Assembly (NCBI RefSeq): GCF_001500025.1
Contig: NZ_LQIW01000012.1
Coordinates: 310,001-374,000 of the forward strand
DNA length: 64,000 bases
Source of the DNA: Mycobacterium sp. IS-1590
GTDB lineage: Bacteria; Actinomycetota; Actinomycetes; Mycobacteriales; Mycobacteriaceae
Reading direction: 5' to 3'
Part shown: one piece after another, positions 40,257 through 48,414 of the stretch
Layout of the letters: each line of letters begins with the position of its first letter
How positions within the stretch are numbered: the first letter of the stretch is position 1
Program-made: the position numbers and the translations under genes
The notes under the pieces: model-generated
What the model saw: the letters and a program-made list of their open reading frames with translations, nothing else
Told to the model about the DNA's origin: nothing
Databases searched by the model: none

Positions 40257-41136
40257 GGTCTCTGCTTCCTCGTAGCGCGCCGAATCGCGGGATGCCCATC
40301 ATCAGCCGGATCATCTGATGCAGTCCGGCAGAGGGGAACACCCGGTTGGCGATCAACAACATTCGAGCGTCGGGCCCTACCGACCGCTTGACGAACGGCT
40401 TGGAGCTGTCCAACGCCTTGGCCAGCCCGGCCGCGAACTTCTCGGGCGATCGCGCGGCCATCCGCATGGCGGCCCGGCCACGCTTGTCCATCGTGCTGTG
40501 ATGCGGCGCGTAGGGACCGTCCAGATCGCGGCAGTCGGTGGTCCCCGCATCGGTGATGATCTCGGTGTCGTAAGTGCCGGTGACCAGGATCGTGACACCG
40601 ATGCCGAACGGCGCGACCTCTGCGGCCATCGACTCGCCCCAGCGCTCCAACGCCCCCTTGACTGCCGAATACGGTGCAGTGGCGGGCATTCCGCGTACCC
40701 CGCCCTGACTCGACACCAGCACGATGCGGCCGCGCCCCGCCTCACGCATGGACGGCAGCAGCGCCTTGGTCAACGCGACGGGGCCGAAGATGTTGGTTGC
40801 GAACATCTGCTCCCACAGGCTCACCGGAGTCTCCTCGACCATGCCGGCCGCAGAGATCCCCGCGTTGTGCACCACGGCGTAAGGCGCACCGACGGCCTCC
40901 TCGATGGACTTCGCGGCCGCCTCGATCGAGGCGGTGTCGGTGAGGTCGAGGGTGACGCCGATCAGGTTCGGATCGTCCGGCGCCGCGCCGGTCGCCTCAC
41001 GCAGCCGTTGCATTCCGGCATCGACGGACCGCATCGCCGCAATGACCCGCCAGCCCTGCCGGTACAAATGGGACGCCGATGCCAGCCCCAGCCCTCGGGA
41101 GGCGCCGGTGATGACAACGCTTCGTTCTTTATCCAT
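40249..41136 (-). CDS. SDR oxidoreductase of the P450 operon
   Basis: A 295-residue classical SDR: TGASRGLGLASA, HNAGISAAGM (NAG motif with His), VSSQGGVRG with catalytic Ser, YSAVKGALE with Tyr and Lys. The long C-terminal part (FAAGLAKALDSSKPFVKRSVGPDARMLLIANRVFP) resembles SDRs acting on retinol- or steroid-like substrates. ATG 41136 is preferred; the codons upstream in frame are Arg-rich and lie inside the AveC-like gene. It overlaps both neighbours by 8 bases. Confidence 0.88.
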   Translation of the reverse strand: MDKERSVVITGASRGLGLASASHLYRQGWRVIAAMRSVDAGMQRLREATGAAPDDPNLIGVTLDLTDTASIEAAAKSIEEAVGAPYAVVHNAGISAAGMVEETPVSLWEQMFATNIFGPVALTKALLPSMREAGRGRIVLVSSQGGVRGMPATAPYSAVKGALERWGESMAAEVAPFGIGVTILVTGTYDTEIITDAGTTDCRDLDGPYAPHHSTMDKRGRAAMRMAARSPEKFAAGLAKALDSSKPFVKRSVGPDARMLLIANRVFPSAGLHQMIRLMMGIPRFGALRGSRDHG

Positions 41137-42274
41137 TCGATGCTTCCGGCGCGCACCGGTCACTCTTCTCACCCAGTTCGACGTCCGGACGCCCGTCGGG
41201 CTGCCCGCTCATCCAGGTCGACATGATCCCGACGGAGTACGGACCCGGCTGGCCGTTCGCTTCGTAAAAGCCCTGCGGGTCATAGATCTTCACTTCCGGG
41301 TACGGCCACGGGCAGGCCACCGACGTGGATATCTTTGTTGCCTTCACGATCGCGAACAGCCCGCCGTAACAGAGATAGGCGATGTTGATGATCACGAACA
41401 TCACGATGAAGGTGCCCAGCCGCGGCCTGGAGGCGAAGATCCGCGCCCGCTGAGCGAGCTTCTCCGCAACGGACTTACCGGTGTCGTCACGGTAGAGCAG
41501 CACACCTGCGGGGATCATTACGAACGTCACCGCCACCACTTCCCAGATCAACGGGAACTGATAGGTGTCTCCGGTGAACACCGACGCCCACGGCGGCACC
41601 TGCGAATAGATGTACATGCCGGTGCGCACCAGGGTGATCTCGAGCGCCGCGTCCACCACGACCCCGATCGGGAAGATGATGGCCGCCAGACTGATCAGCG
41701 GATGGCGCCACACGAACGACTCGACCGGCCTGCGCGCCTGCAGCTTCCGCAGGATCCAGATCGCCGGGAAATAGGGCCCGAGGTAGAACATCACGTAGCC
41801 GAGGACCACGAACGGTTCCACCGTCGGGGACAGCGACACCAACGGCCAGTCCTCGGGCAGATGGGCCAGCTCCGGGTTGTAGACCGCGAACGGTGACCAG
41901 TTCATGATCGGGTCTTGCCACACGATCAAGGACGTCACCAGCGCCATCAGCAAGGTCGGGTTGTGCGGATTGCGCCGCCAGTGCACCACCCACAGGGTGA
42001 TGATGACGGCCATCGTGACGACGGTGAACGTCTCGAGGATCACCACCCAGGTCGACGTGCTCCACCCGAACAGCACCTCTACCGGCCGCGGTGTCCCCTC
42101 GACGTCGGGATTGGCGATTCGCGGGGACCCCGGCCCCTTGCGGGTGTTGACGGCGAAGAACACCGCGATGGCAAGGAGTGCCGCCACCGAGATCGTCGGC
42201 CCCAACCAGGACCGTTTCGTCGGCCCCGCAGCAGCCGGCGAGGCGGCTTCGGCCTTCGGCGTTTCAGTGGTCAC
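41129..42274 (-). CDS. AveC-like multi-pass membrane protein, copy 2
   Basis: A 381-residue protein with about seven hydrophobic helices after a charged, Ala-rich N-terminal tail (1-25). Segments QDPIMNWSPFAVYNPELAHLP, LGPYFPAIWILRKLQARRP and FTGDTYQFPLIWEVVAVTF mark the AveC-like family seen widely in mycobacteria. AveC makes and isomerises spiroketals in avermectin biosynthesis, but the mycobacterial role is unproven. The GTG start has GGAG six bases upstream, four bases after the binding-protein gene stop. A shorter homologue is at 32822-33610. Confidence 0.75.
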   Translation of the reverse strand: MTTETPKAEAASPAAAGPTKRSWLGPTISVAALLAIAVFFAVNTRKGPGSPRIANPDVEGTPRPVEVLFGWSTSTWVVILETFTVVTMAVIITLWVVHWRRNPHNPTLLMALVTSLIVWQDPIMNWSPFAVYNPELAHLPEDWPLVSLSPTVEPFVVLGYVMFYLGPYFPAIWILRKLQARRPVESFVWRHPLISLAAIIFPIGVVVDAALEITLVRTGMYIYSQVPPWASVFTGDTYQFPLIWEVVAVTFVMIPAGVLLYRDDTGKSVAEKLAQRARIFASRPRLGTFIVMFVIINIAYLCYGGLFAIVKATKISTSVACPWPYPEVKIYDPQGFYEANGQPGPYSVGIMSTWMSGQPDGRPDVELGEKSDRCAPEASNG

Positions 42275-42277
42275 GGT

Positions 42278-43390
42278 TCACTCCTCACCAAAGCGGTCCA
42301 CGAGATGAGAGTTGACGCCGTCGGCGTCGAGTCTTCGGGCGACCAGGTACCCGGCGCCCATCCACGCCCGGCGGGTCCAGTTGCCGAACGAGACGCGGGT
42401 CCCCGGCGCCCCCGCGGCCGCAGGCATCATCTTGACGCGTTCCAAGGCCTCCTTGACACCACGCGGACTCAGCGGATGCGCATCGCTGCACGCACGCAGC
42501 AGGGCTGTGGCGACATCGCAGTTCACCACGGGCACACAGTATTCCGGCCTGCGACCGAACTTCTCCTGGTACTTGTCGAGGAACCGCTGGCCGACGGGGT
42601 TGCCCTCGTCGTACTGGTCGACGCCCGTCCACCCCATGAAGGCGTTCCACATGATCGGGTTGATCCACGCGTTCTGGAATGCCGTGCTGGTGAACCGCGG
42701 TGGATCCCAACCGAGTTCTTCCAGCGCCGGGTTGACGAACACGATGCCGAACCCGAAGCCGGCGTGCACGATCGCCTGCGCCTTGGCCTCATACAGGGTG
42801 CGCACGGCTTCCGAGACATCTTGGGCCGTCTGTGCGATCGCCGCCTCGGCGACGATCCGGATCCCCTTGCGCCGACAGGCGTTCCGGAAGTTCTTCACAT
42901 ATGTCTCGCCGACGAGCGACTGCTCCATGAGCACACCGACCTCCTGGTGGCCGCCCTTGGCAAGCAGGTCCGCCCAGAAGATCGGCTCGTCGGTCAGCGA
43001 GCCCTGCGGGAACGAGAACGTCCACTCTCCCAGCCACGCGTCGCTACCGGTGACGCTCAGCGCGGGCACCCGGAAACGCTCCTCGATGGCCTCGCGGGTC
43101 GGCACGCAGTTGTCGGTGATGTGCGGGCCGAACACCGCGAGACACCCCTCGTCGACGAGCTCGCCGTAGGCGTCGATCACCGCCTTGACCGAACCCTTCG
43201 GCAGCCCTTCCACCTCCTTGTAGATGATCTCGATGGGGCGATCGATCACGCCCTGCTCCACCGCGTCGGCGAAGATCAGCTCGAAGGGGTTGGACAGGTC
43301 CTCCTTCATCTCCTGCGGGTACAAATCGGGCAGCTTGAAGTCCATGAGGTACCCGAACTTGATTGGTTCCGCGGTGCTCTCGTAGGACAT
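42278..43390 (-). CDS. ABC-type substrate-binding protein without signal peptide
   Basis: A 370-residue type 1 periplasmic-binding-fold protein of the amide/urea/branched-chain amino acid group (IKFGYLMDF start, AVFGPHITDNCVPTREAIEERF, VGVLMEQSLVGETYVKNFRNACRRKGI, LRACSDAHPLSPRGVKEALERV). It begins MSYESTAEPIKFGYL with no signal sequence or lipobox, and no hydrophobic N-terminal extension exists upstream, so it is probably cytosolic, like AmiC-type ligand sensors. A GGAGG site precedes the ATG. It is the first gene of the leftward eight-gene operon and has the shared regulon motif in its promoter. Confidence 0.8.
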   Translation of the reverse strand: MSYESTAEPIKFGYLMDFKLPDLYPQEMKEDLSNPFELIFADAVEQGVIDRPIEIIYKEVEGLPKGSVKAVIDAYGELVDEGCLAVFGPHITDNCVPTREAIEERFRVPALSVTGSDAWLGEWTFSFPQGSLTDEPIFWADLLAKGGHQEVGVLMEQSLVGETYVKNFRNACRRKGIRIVAEAAIAQTAQDVSEAVRTLYEAKAQAIVHAGFGFGIVFVNPALEELGWDPPRFTSTAFQNAWINPIMWNAFMGWTGVDQYDEGNPVGQRFLDKYQEKFGRRPEYCVPVVNCDVATALLRACSDAHPLSPRGVKEALERVKMMPAAAGAPGTRVSFGNWTRRAWMGAGYLVARRLDADGVNSHLVDRFGEE

Positions 43391-43405
43391 GCCACCTCCG
43401 TTGTT

Positions 43406-43424
43406 AAAACCTAATATTTGTTCA
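43406..43424 (-). promoter_or_regulatory. Regulon motif, site D (P450 operon promoter)
   Basis: Minus strand TGAACAAATATTAGGTTTT, core GAACA-N6-TAGGT. It contains a -10-like TAGGTT (43408-43413) and lies just upstream of the GGAGG ribosome site of the binding-protein gene, so it would cover the promoter of the eight-gene operon ending at 34467. Confidence 0.6.
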
Positions 43425-43450
43425 GACAGTAGCGAGGGTCATGACCCGGG

Positions 43451-44257
43451 TCAATCGTCCGGAGCCTGGTCGACCAGGTACACGTCGATCATCTCGATCA
43501 AACCGCGGGTCACGGTGGCGTCGTCGGTGAGCGGACCGGCGATCGCGGCGCGTGCCGCGTCCCGTGGGGTCAAGCCTTCGGCGATCAGCCGCCCCGCGGC
43601 GATCAGTACTCGCGTCGAAGCGACTTCGCGAAGCCCCCCTGTCTCCAACCTCCGGATCGCATGGCCCAGACGGACCAGCTCCGCGGCACGGTCGTGGCCG
43701 ATACCCGCTTCGCTGGCGACGATCTTCTCCTCGACGTCGGCCGTCGGAAAACCGAATTCGATCGCCACCATCCGCTGTCTGGTCGAGTCCTTGAGGTCCT
43801 TCAGCACGCTCTGGTAGCCCGGGTTGTACGAGACGACCAGACAGAACTCCGGCGCCGCTTGCAGCGTGATCCCGAGCCGTTCGATCGGCAGTTGTCTGCG
43901 GTGGTCGGCCAGCGGATGCAGCACGACGGTGGTGTCCTGGCGGGCTTCCACGACTTCGTCGAGATAGCAGATCGCGCCGTCGCGGACCGCACGCGTCAGG
44001 GGTCCGTCGACCCACTCGGTCTCACCGCCGCGCAGGAGGAACCGGCCGACGAGATCGGCAGTGGTCAGGTCGTCGTGGCAGGCGACGGTGATCAGCGGAC
44101 GGTCCAGGTCGTGCGCCATCGCCTCGACGAACCGTGTCTTGCCGCAGCCCGTGGGACCTTTGAGCGCGATCGAGAGCCCCTGCCTGTATGCGGCCTTGAA
44201 GAGCTGCTCCTCGTTCGCGACGGGCACGTAGTAGGGCCGCGGGGGCTTCACCTGCAT
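43451..44257 (-). CDS. MoxR-type AAA+ ATPase (CbbQ/NorQ-like)
   Basis: A 268-residue AAA+ protein of the NorQ/CbbQ group: Walker A GPTGCGKT (34-41), CHDDLTTADLVGRFLLRGGETEWVDGPLTRAV, Walker B AICYLDEVVEARQD, sensor LVVSYNPGYQ and the DSTRQRM arginine region. Such ATPases work with a VWA partner to remodel metal enzymes (Rubisco activase CbbQO, nitric oxide reductase NorQD). The VWA partner is the adjacent upstream gene. It has its own promoter-like element within the 3' end of that gene. The client enzyme is unknown. Confidence 0.88.
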   Translation of the reverse strand: MQVKPPRPYYVPVANEEQLFKAAYRQGLSIALKGPTGCGKTRFVEAMAHDLDRPLITVACHDDLTTADLVGRFLLRGGETEWVDGPLTRAVRDGAICYLDEVVEARQDTTVVLHPLADHRRQLPIERLGITLQAAPEFCLVVSYNPGYQSVLKDLKDSTRQRMVAIEFGFPTADVEEKIVASEAGIGHDRAAELVRLGHAIRRLETGGLREVASTRVLIAAGRLIAEGLTPRDAARAAIAGPLTDDATVTRGLIEMIDVYLVDQAPDD

Positions 44258-44286
44258 GGCTTCCCTTCGATTCGAGCTCGCTTAGG

Positions 44287-44315
44287 ACCCTAGCGCGGAA
44301 CAGATGTTTGGTTCA
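44287..44315 (-). promoter_or_regulatory. Regulon promoter C (MoxR-type ATPase gene)
   Basis: Minus strand: TGAACC (-35, 44310-44315), 17-base spacer containing ATCTGTTCC, then TAGGGT (-10, 44287-44292). The motif GGAACAGATGTTTGGTTCA overlaps it. The -10 overlaps the TAG stop of the VWA gene, giving the ATPase a separate start about 23 bases before its ATG. Confidence 0.6.
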
Positions 44316-46014
44316 AGGGCGCGGCCGCGGTTGATACGCGCCGGCGCAGGTCCGCGGTGCGCAGCGCCGAGCGGAACAACGGACCGATCACATCGGCCAA
44401 CTGGGTGGGCTTGGGTATCGACGCGTGCGCGGCGCTGCCGAACACCATTGCCAACTCCCCGGAGTCGGTGGCGGCGCCGATGGTCAGGCACAAGCAACCG
44501 ATACCCTCTCGCCGGGCCTCCCCCAACGCCCGGCGCACGTCGGCCGCACCGTACAGCCGTTCGTAGCCGTGGTCGTAGGCCAAGCCGTCGGACAGTACGA
44601 CCAGCAGGCGACGTGACGTGCCCGCTTTCTCTGTCATCACCGCCGTACCGTGTCGAACGGCCGCCCCCAGTCGCGAGTAGGCGCCCGGCGTGAGGCCGCC
44701 CAGGCGTCGCATGACCATCGCGTCGAGGTGGTCGTCAAAACGTTTGACCGGCACGAGATGAACCGCCGAGCGACCCTGTGACTGAAACGCATACAACGCG
44801 ACCCGGTCACCGAGTTCGTGCAGGGCAACGGTCAGCGCTGCCGCGGCCTTCCGCTGCTGCTCGTGCACGGTCTGGCCGAAAGTGCCAGATTCTGCTGCCG
44901 AACCGGAGACGTCGAGCAGGACGAGAACGGCCAAGTCGCGACGCCGTCGCAGGTTGTCGAGGTAGACGGCCTCGTCGGGCGTCGAACCCGCCAGCGTTTC
45001 CACGCGCGCCTCGACCGCGGCATCGACATCGATGTCGTCGCCCTGAGTCTGGCGGTGACACCGGTCCAGCCCGATACCCAGTCGGGTGAGCGGGCGACGC
45101 AGGGCGTGGACATCCGGGCGAGCCAACGCTTCCCCCTTGTCGAGCGGTGCGTCGATCTCGAGCACAGTGCACCAGTCCGGCCGGTAGCAGCGGCGCTGAA
45201 AATCCCACTCGTGGTAGGTGCGACCCCCGGGCGTGGCGTCCGCCCAGGCATCGGAGTCCACCGCACCGGCCGCACCCGAGGTGACTGCGCCGGCGCCACG
45301 AAATCCCCTGCGGGAGCGATGGGTTGGCGTGTCTGCACCCGGTGTGCCCGCACCGGAGAGTTTGCGCACGCTCTTGGTCATCCGTTTCAGCAGCTTGCCG
45401 AGCGCACCGCCCCCTCCAACAGGGCTCGAGAAGGGGTCGAATGCGTCTTCGCCGTCGAAGTCATCGCCGCTGTCGTCGAGGTCGGCGAGTTCCGCCTTCG
45501 ACTCGCGCCGAGGGGCGTGTCCGCCAGCCGATTCCACCTGGGTGGCAGAGGCTCGCATGGCCAACAGTTTCTGCACCCTGATGACGCCGAAGCCCGCCGG
45601 CGGATCGGCGATGTCGCGACTTTCCCCCGCCACCTTCAACGAGCCCGCCGCCGAATCCGCACGAGCGGCTAGGTCACAGTCGAGAAGACGACGAACCCCC
45701 GCGGGCAACAAGTCGTCGTTCACCGACAACGCCCGCTGGCCCTCGACCGCGAGGTATCGGCGCGCCAACGCCGGACGCCTGACGAGTTTGCGCACGACAC
45801 CGGCTTCCAGGCCCCCGCTGGCCAGCAGCGACGCCTGCACCGTGACAGCTTCGAGTTGCCGGTGCGCGCCCGCTGATGGGTCGACGAACACCGTGACGCC
45901 GTCGGTCCACGCAGGTTCGCCGGGCGCGGTCGGCGCGACCGCTATCGTGCGGCCGGCCAGGGCCGATGCCAGCAGCGCCAAGCGCTTGGGATCCTCGGCA
46001 TCCTCGCTCGTCAT
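44290..46014 (-). CDS. VWA-domain protein, NorD/CobT-like partner of the MoxR ATPase
   Basis: A 574-residue protein. The C-terminal von Willebrand A domain (about 360-560) has an intact MIDAS: DVSGSAAES near residue 368, and VVLSDGLAYDHGYE. The N-terminal 350 residues contain a mixed helical part, an acidic stretch (DLDDSGDDFDGEDAFD) and a Gly/Ala-rich spacer, as in NorD/CbbO-like proteins. ATG 46014 is preferred to 46080 because the regulon promoter lies between them and AAGGGG precedes it. It forms a pair with the ATPase downstream and is divergent from an SDR gene. Confidence 0.82.
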   Translation of the reverse strand: MTSEDAEDPKRLALLASALAGRTIAVAPTAPGEPAWTDGVTVFVDPSAGAHRQLEAVTVQASLLASGGLEAGVVRKLVRRPALARRYLAVEGQRALSVNDDLLPAGVRRLLDCDLAARADSAAGSLKVAGESRDIADPPAGFGVIRVQKLLAMRASATQVESAGGHAPRRESKAELADLDDSGDDFDGEDAFDPFSSPVGGGGALGKLLKRMTKSVRKLSGAGTPGADTPTHRSRRGFRGAGAVTSGAAGAVDSDAWADATPGGRTYHEWDFQRRCYRPDWCTVLEIDAPLDKGEALARPDVHALRRPLTRLGIGLDRCHRQTQGDDIDVDAAVEARVETLAGSTPDEAVYLDNLRRRRDLAVLVLLDVSGSAAESGTFGQTVHEQQRKAAAALTVALHELGDRVALYAFQSQGRSAVHLVPVKRFDDHLDAMVMRRLGGLTPGAYSRLGAAVRHGTAVMTEKAGTSRRLLVVLSDGLAYDHGYERLYGAADVRRALGEARREGIGCLCLTIGAATDSGELAMVFGSAAHASIPKPTQLADVIGPLFRSALRTADLRRRVSTAAAPLNQTSVPR

Positions 46015-46032
46015 CGAGCGCGCCCCTTCTGG

Positions 46033-46061
46033 TTGACCAAATATCTGTTCCAACGTAGAGT
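46033..46061 (+). promoter_or_regulatory. Regulon promoter A (SDR / VWA divergent region)
   Basis: TTGACC (-35, 46033-46038), 17-base spacer AAATATCTGTTCCAACG, TAGAGT (-10, 46056-46061), about 34 bases before the SDR ATG at 46095. The spacer holds the regulon motif (reverse: GGAACAGATATTTGGTCAA). It also lies 19 bases upstream of the divergent VWA start. Confidence 0.7.
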
Positions 46062-46094
46062 CCGGCCGGACCGCCGTCAATCGTGGGAGGGCCG

Positions 46095-47024
46095 ATGATC
46101 GACTTCGCGGGCCAGGTCGCCGTGGTTACCGGGGCGGGTCGTGGGCTCGGCCGCGTCTATGCGATCGAGTTGGCAAGGCGCGGAGCATCGGTCGTCGTCA
46201 ACGACCTCGGCGGAACCATGCACGGTGACGGCCGGGACACGGTGGTCGCCGACCAGGTGGTGGACGAGATCACCGCGTCGGGAGGCACAGCCGTCGCGTC
46301 CTATGACTCGGTGGACAGCCCGGCGGGCGGCGAGGCGATCGTACGGACCGCCGTCGACGCGTTCGGCCGGCTCGATGCGGTGATCAGCAACGCGGGCATC
46401 TTCAACTCCATTCCCTTCGACGAACTGACACCCGACGACTGGCGCCGCATGCTTTCGGTCCACCTCGACGGCGCGTTCTACCTGTCACAGCCCGCCTACC
46501 GAGTGATGAAGGGACAGGGCTACGGGCGGTTGGTGTTCATCGCGTCGTCGGCGGGCATGTTCGGCCAGCACCTGGAGGCGCACTACGCCGCGGCCAAAGC
46601 CGGCATCGTCGGCCTCACCAACGTCATCGCGCTCGAAGGCGAACCGCACGGAATCCGCGCCAACACCGTGCTGCCCTTCGGGATCTCCCGGATGGTCACC
46701 GAAACGCTGGGCGACCCGAAAGCCCTCGAGGACAACGGTTTCTTCGCCGCCATCCGTCCCGAGCTCGTCGCTCCGCTCGTGGTATACCTGGCCAGTCGGG
46801 CCTGCGATGTCAGCCATCAGAACTTCTCCGCCTGTGCGGGCCGGTTCGCCAGGGTTTTCATCGGGCTGAGCGAGGGCTGGCTGGCGCCACGCGACGGTGA
46901 TCCGACGGCCGAGGACATCGCCGATCACCTCGAGGCAGTCAAAGCGATCGAGCCGTTCACCATTCCGGGTTCGATCTACGACGAGGTGTTCGCGGTGACC
47001 CATCGCCTCGGTGTCACCGGCTGA
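46095..47024 (+). CDS. SDR oxidoreductase (17-beta-HSD4/hydroxyacyl-CoA type)
   Basis: A 309-residue SDR: TGAGRGLGRVYAIELARRGASVVVNDLGG, a long acidic-strand loop, SNAGIFNSIPFDELTPDDWRRML, IASSAGMFG with Ser and HYAAAKAGIVG with Tyr/Lys. The VVVNDLGG and DVVxEI patterns are those of SDRs related to peroxisomal multifunctional enzyme 2, which oxidise 3-hydroxyacyl-CoAs of branched or steroid side chains. ATG 46095 is chosen for the GGGAGG site. It is regulated from promoter A and is divergent from the VWA gene. Confidence 0.87.
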   Translation: MIDFAGQVAVVTGAGRGLGRVYAIELARRGASVVVNDLGGTMHGDGRDTVVADQVVDEITASGGTAVASYDSVDSPAGGEAIVRTAVDAFGRLDAVISNAGIFNSIPFDELTPDDWRRMLSVHLDGAFYLSQPAYRVMKGQGYGRLVFIASSAGMFGQHLEAHYAAAKAGIVGLTNVIALEGEPHGIRANTVLPFGISRMVTETLGDPKALEDNGFFAAIRPELVAPLVVYLASRACDVSHQNFSACAGRFARVFIGLSEGWLAPRDGDPTAEDIADHLEAVKAIEPFTIPGSIYDEVFAVTHRLGVTG

Positions 47025-47052
47025 CGTCACCTTCCAACAGCCCCGGACTTCA

Positions 47053-47081
47053 TTGACCAAAAATCTGTTCCGGATTATCTT
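47053..47081 (+). promoter_or_regulatory. Regulon promoter B (nitroreductase gene)
   Basis: TTGACC (-35, 47053-47058), 17-base spacer AAAAATCTGTTCCGGAT, TATCTT (-10, 47076-47081). Almost identical to promoter A in -35, spacer core and spacing, 31 bases before the apparent ATC start at 47112. Confidence 0.7.
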
Positions 47082-47111
47082 CGGACGAAACTCCAGCAGG
47101 AGGAGCGCGCC

Positions 47112-47759
47112 ATCGATATCGACCAACTCCTCACGACCACCAGGTCGGCGCGAAAGTCGCTCGACCTCGACGCCCCCGTGGATCGCGACGTGGTCGAAGA
47201 GTGTCTTCGGATCGCCATGCACGCCCCCAACGGTTCGAATCAACAGAGTTGGCGATGGGTGGCCGTACTCGACGAGAGGCTCCGGGCGCGGCTGGCCGAA
47301 CTCTATCGGGATGCCTATCTGCAGAAGGTCGGCGGCCACCTGGTCGCCGACCTGCTGCCTCCCGAGACGCCCGGCAAGAAGATCATGTCCTCGACCGAGT
47401 GGCTGGTCGAGAACATGGCGAAGGTGCCCCTCCTCGTAATACCGTGCTACGAACCGTATCTCCCCCGCACCGAGGGTGATGAATCCTTCTACCAGGCGAC
47501 GCTGTACGGCTCGGTCTTCCCCGCCGTGTGGAACTTCGCGCTCGCCTTACACACGCGCGGCTACGGAACGTGCGTGACAACCTTGCACCTGACCCACGAG
47601 GCAGCGGTCCGTGAACTGCTCGGCATTCCGGAAACGTACGTACAAGGCTGCCTGTTGCCCGTCGGGCGGCTGCGGTCCGGCGTCACGTTCCGTCCGGCAG
47701 AACGCCGACCGGTTTCCGAAGTGGTCGCCGTGGACACCTGGGAGGGGCCGCCGTTGTGA
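47112..47759 (+). CDS. Nitroreductase-family flavoprotein, apparently starting with ATC
   Basis: A 215-residue FMN-dependent nitroreductase-like protein. With the ATC at 47112 as start the N-terminus reads (M)DIDQLLTTTRSARKSLDLDAPV, the normal FMN-phosphate RS-x-R motif of the family, followed by IAMHAPNGSNQQSWRWVAVLD. The next in-frame GTG at 47178 would remove this motif. AGGAGGAG (47098-47105) stands six bases before the ATC, ideal spacing, and no ATG, GTG or TTG exists in this frame upstream back to the promoter. Function is probably reduction of an enone, quinone or similar. The stop overlaps the next GTG (GTGA). Confidence 0.82.
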   Translation: MDIDQLLTTTRSARKSLDLDAPVDRDVVEECLRIAMHAPNGSNQQSWRWVAVLDERLRARLAELYRDAYLQKVGGHLVADLLPPETPGKKIMSSTEWLVENMAKVPLLVIPCYEPYLPRTEGDESFYQATLYGSVFPAVWNFALALHTRGYGTCVTTLHLTHEAAVRELLGIPETYVQGCLLPVGRLRSGVTFRPAERRPVSEVVAVDTWEGPPL

Positions 47760-48286
47760 ATACCACGCTGCAAGAACTCTGCGATCGCGCCGACATCCTC
47801 GCGTGCATGCAGCGCTATGCGCGGGGCATGGACCGGCGCGACCGCGAATTGGTGCGCTCGGCCTACCATGACGACGCCATCGACGAGCACATCGGTTTCG
47901 TCGGACCCGTCGACGAATTCATCGACTGGGCATTCGCATACCACGAGACACAGGTCCGCTACCAGCACTACCTGTTGAACCACACCGCGGACATCGCGGG
48001 CGATCAGGCGCACGCGGAGACCTACTATCTGTTCGTCGGCACCGACCGCGCCCCGGCGAACCACTTGACCGTCAACGGGGGCCGCTACATCGACCGGCTC
48101 GAGCGCCGGGACGGCCGGTGGGCCATCGCCGCACGGGTGTGTGTCGTCGAATGGCATACGCAGGGCGAGACGCTGATCACCGACGAGACCATGGGCTTTC
48201 TCGCCGACATTCTCACCGTCGCGCACGACCACAGCGACATCTCCTACGAGCGCCCCCTGCAGATGGCTCGCTCATCGTCCCGCTGA
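47756..48286 (+). CDS. SnoaL-like (NTF2 fold) protein
   Basis: A 176-residue NTF2-fold protein with the bile-acid/scytalone dehydratase-like start LQELCDRADILACMQRYARGMDRRDRELVRSAYHDDAIDEH. It has Tyr, Asp and His at positions resembling dehydratase catalytic residues (the Y-x-R-G-x-D pair and the HYLLNHTADI segment). It is coupled to the nitroreductase by GTGA. A role as dehydratase or isomerase in the island's pathway is a reasonable guess only. Confidence 0.78.
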   Translation: MNTTLQELCDRADILACMQRYARGMDRRDRELVRSAYHDDAIDEHIGFVGPVDEFIDWAFAYHETQVRYQHYLLNHTADIAGDQAHAETYYLFVGTDRAPANHLTVNGGRYIDRLERRDGRWAIAARVCVVEWHTQGETLITDETMGFLADILTVAHDHSDISYERPLQMARSSSR

Positions 48287-48355
48287 CCCAGCGAACCGCC
48301 GCGGGCGCTTTCACCTCGAGCGGCACTGTGCGGTGGCTCGGTTCTGGTAGCGTTA

Positions 48356-48383
48356 ACCAAACTTTGGGTCGGTTCGACCAAAC
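48356..48383. promoter_or_regulatory. Direct repeat ACCAAAC upstream of tandem TetR gene
   Basis: ACCAAAC at 48356-48362 and again at 48377-48383, 21 bases apart (two helical turns), just before the tandem TetR start at 48415. ACCAAA is one half of the regulon motif, so this may be an autoregulatory variant. The first copy also forms a short dyad with TTTGGGT. Confidence 0.45.
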
Positions 48384-48414
48384 AGGTGGACGGGAGCCTG
48401 GCGTTGGAGGTGCT

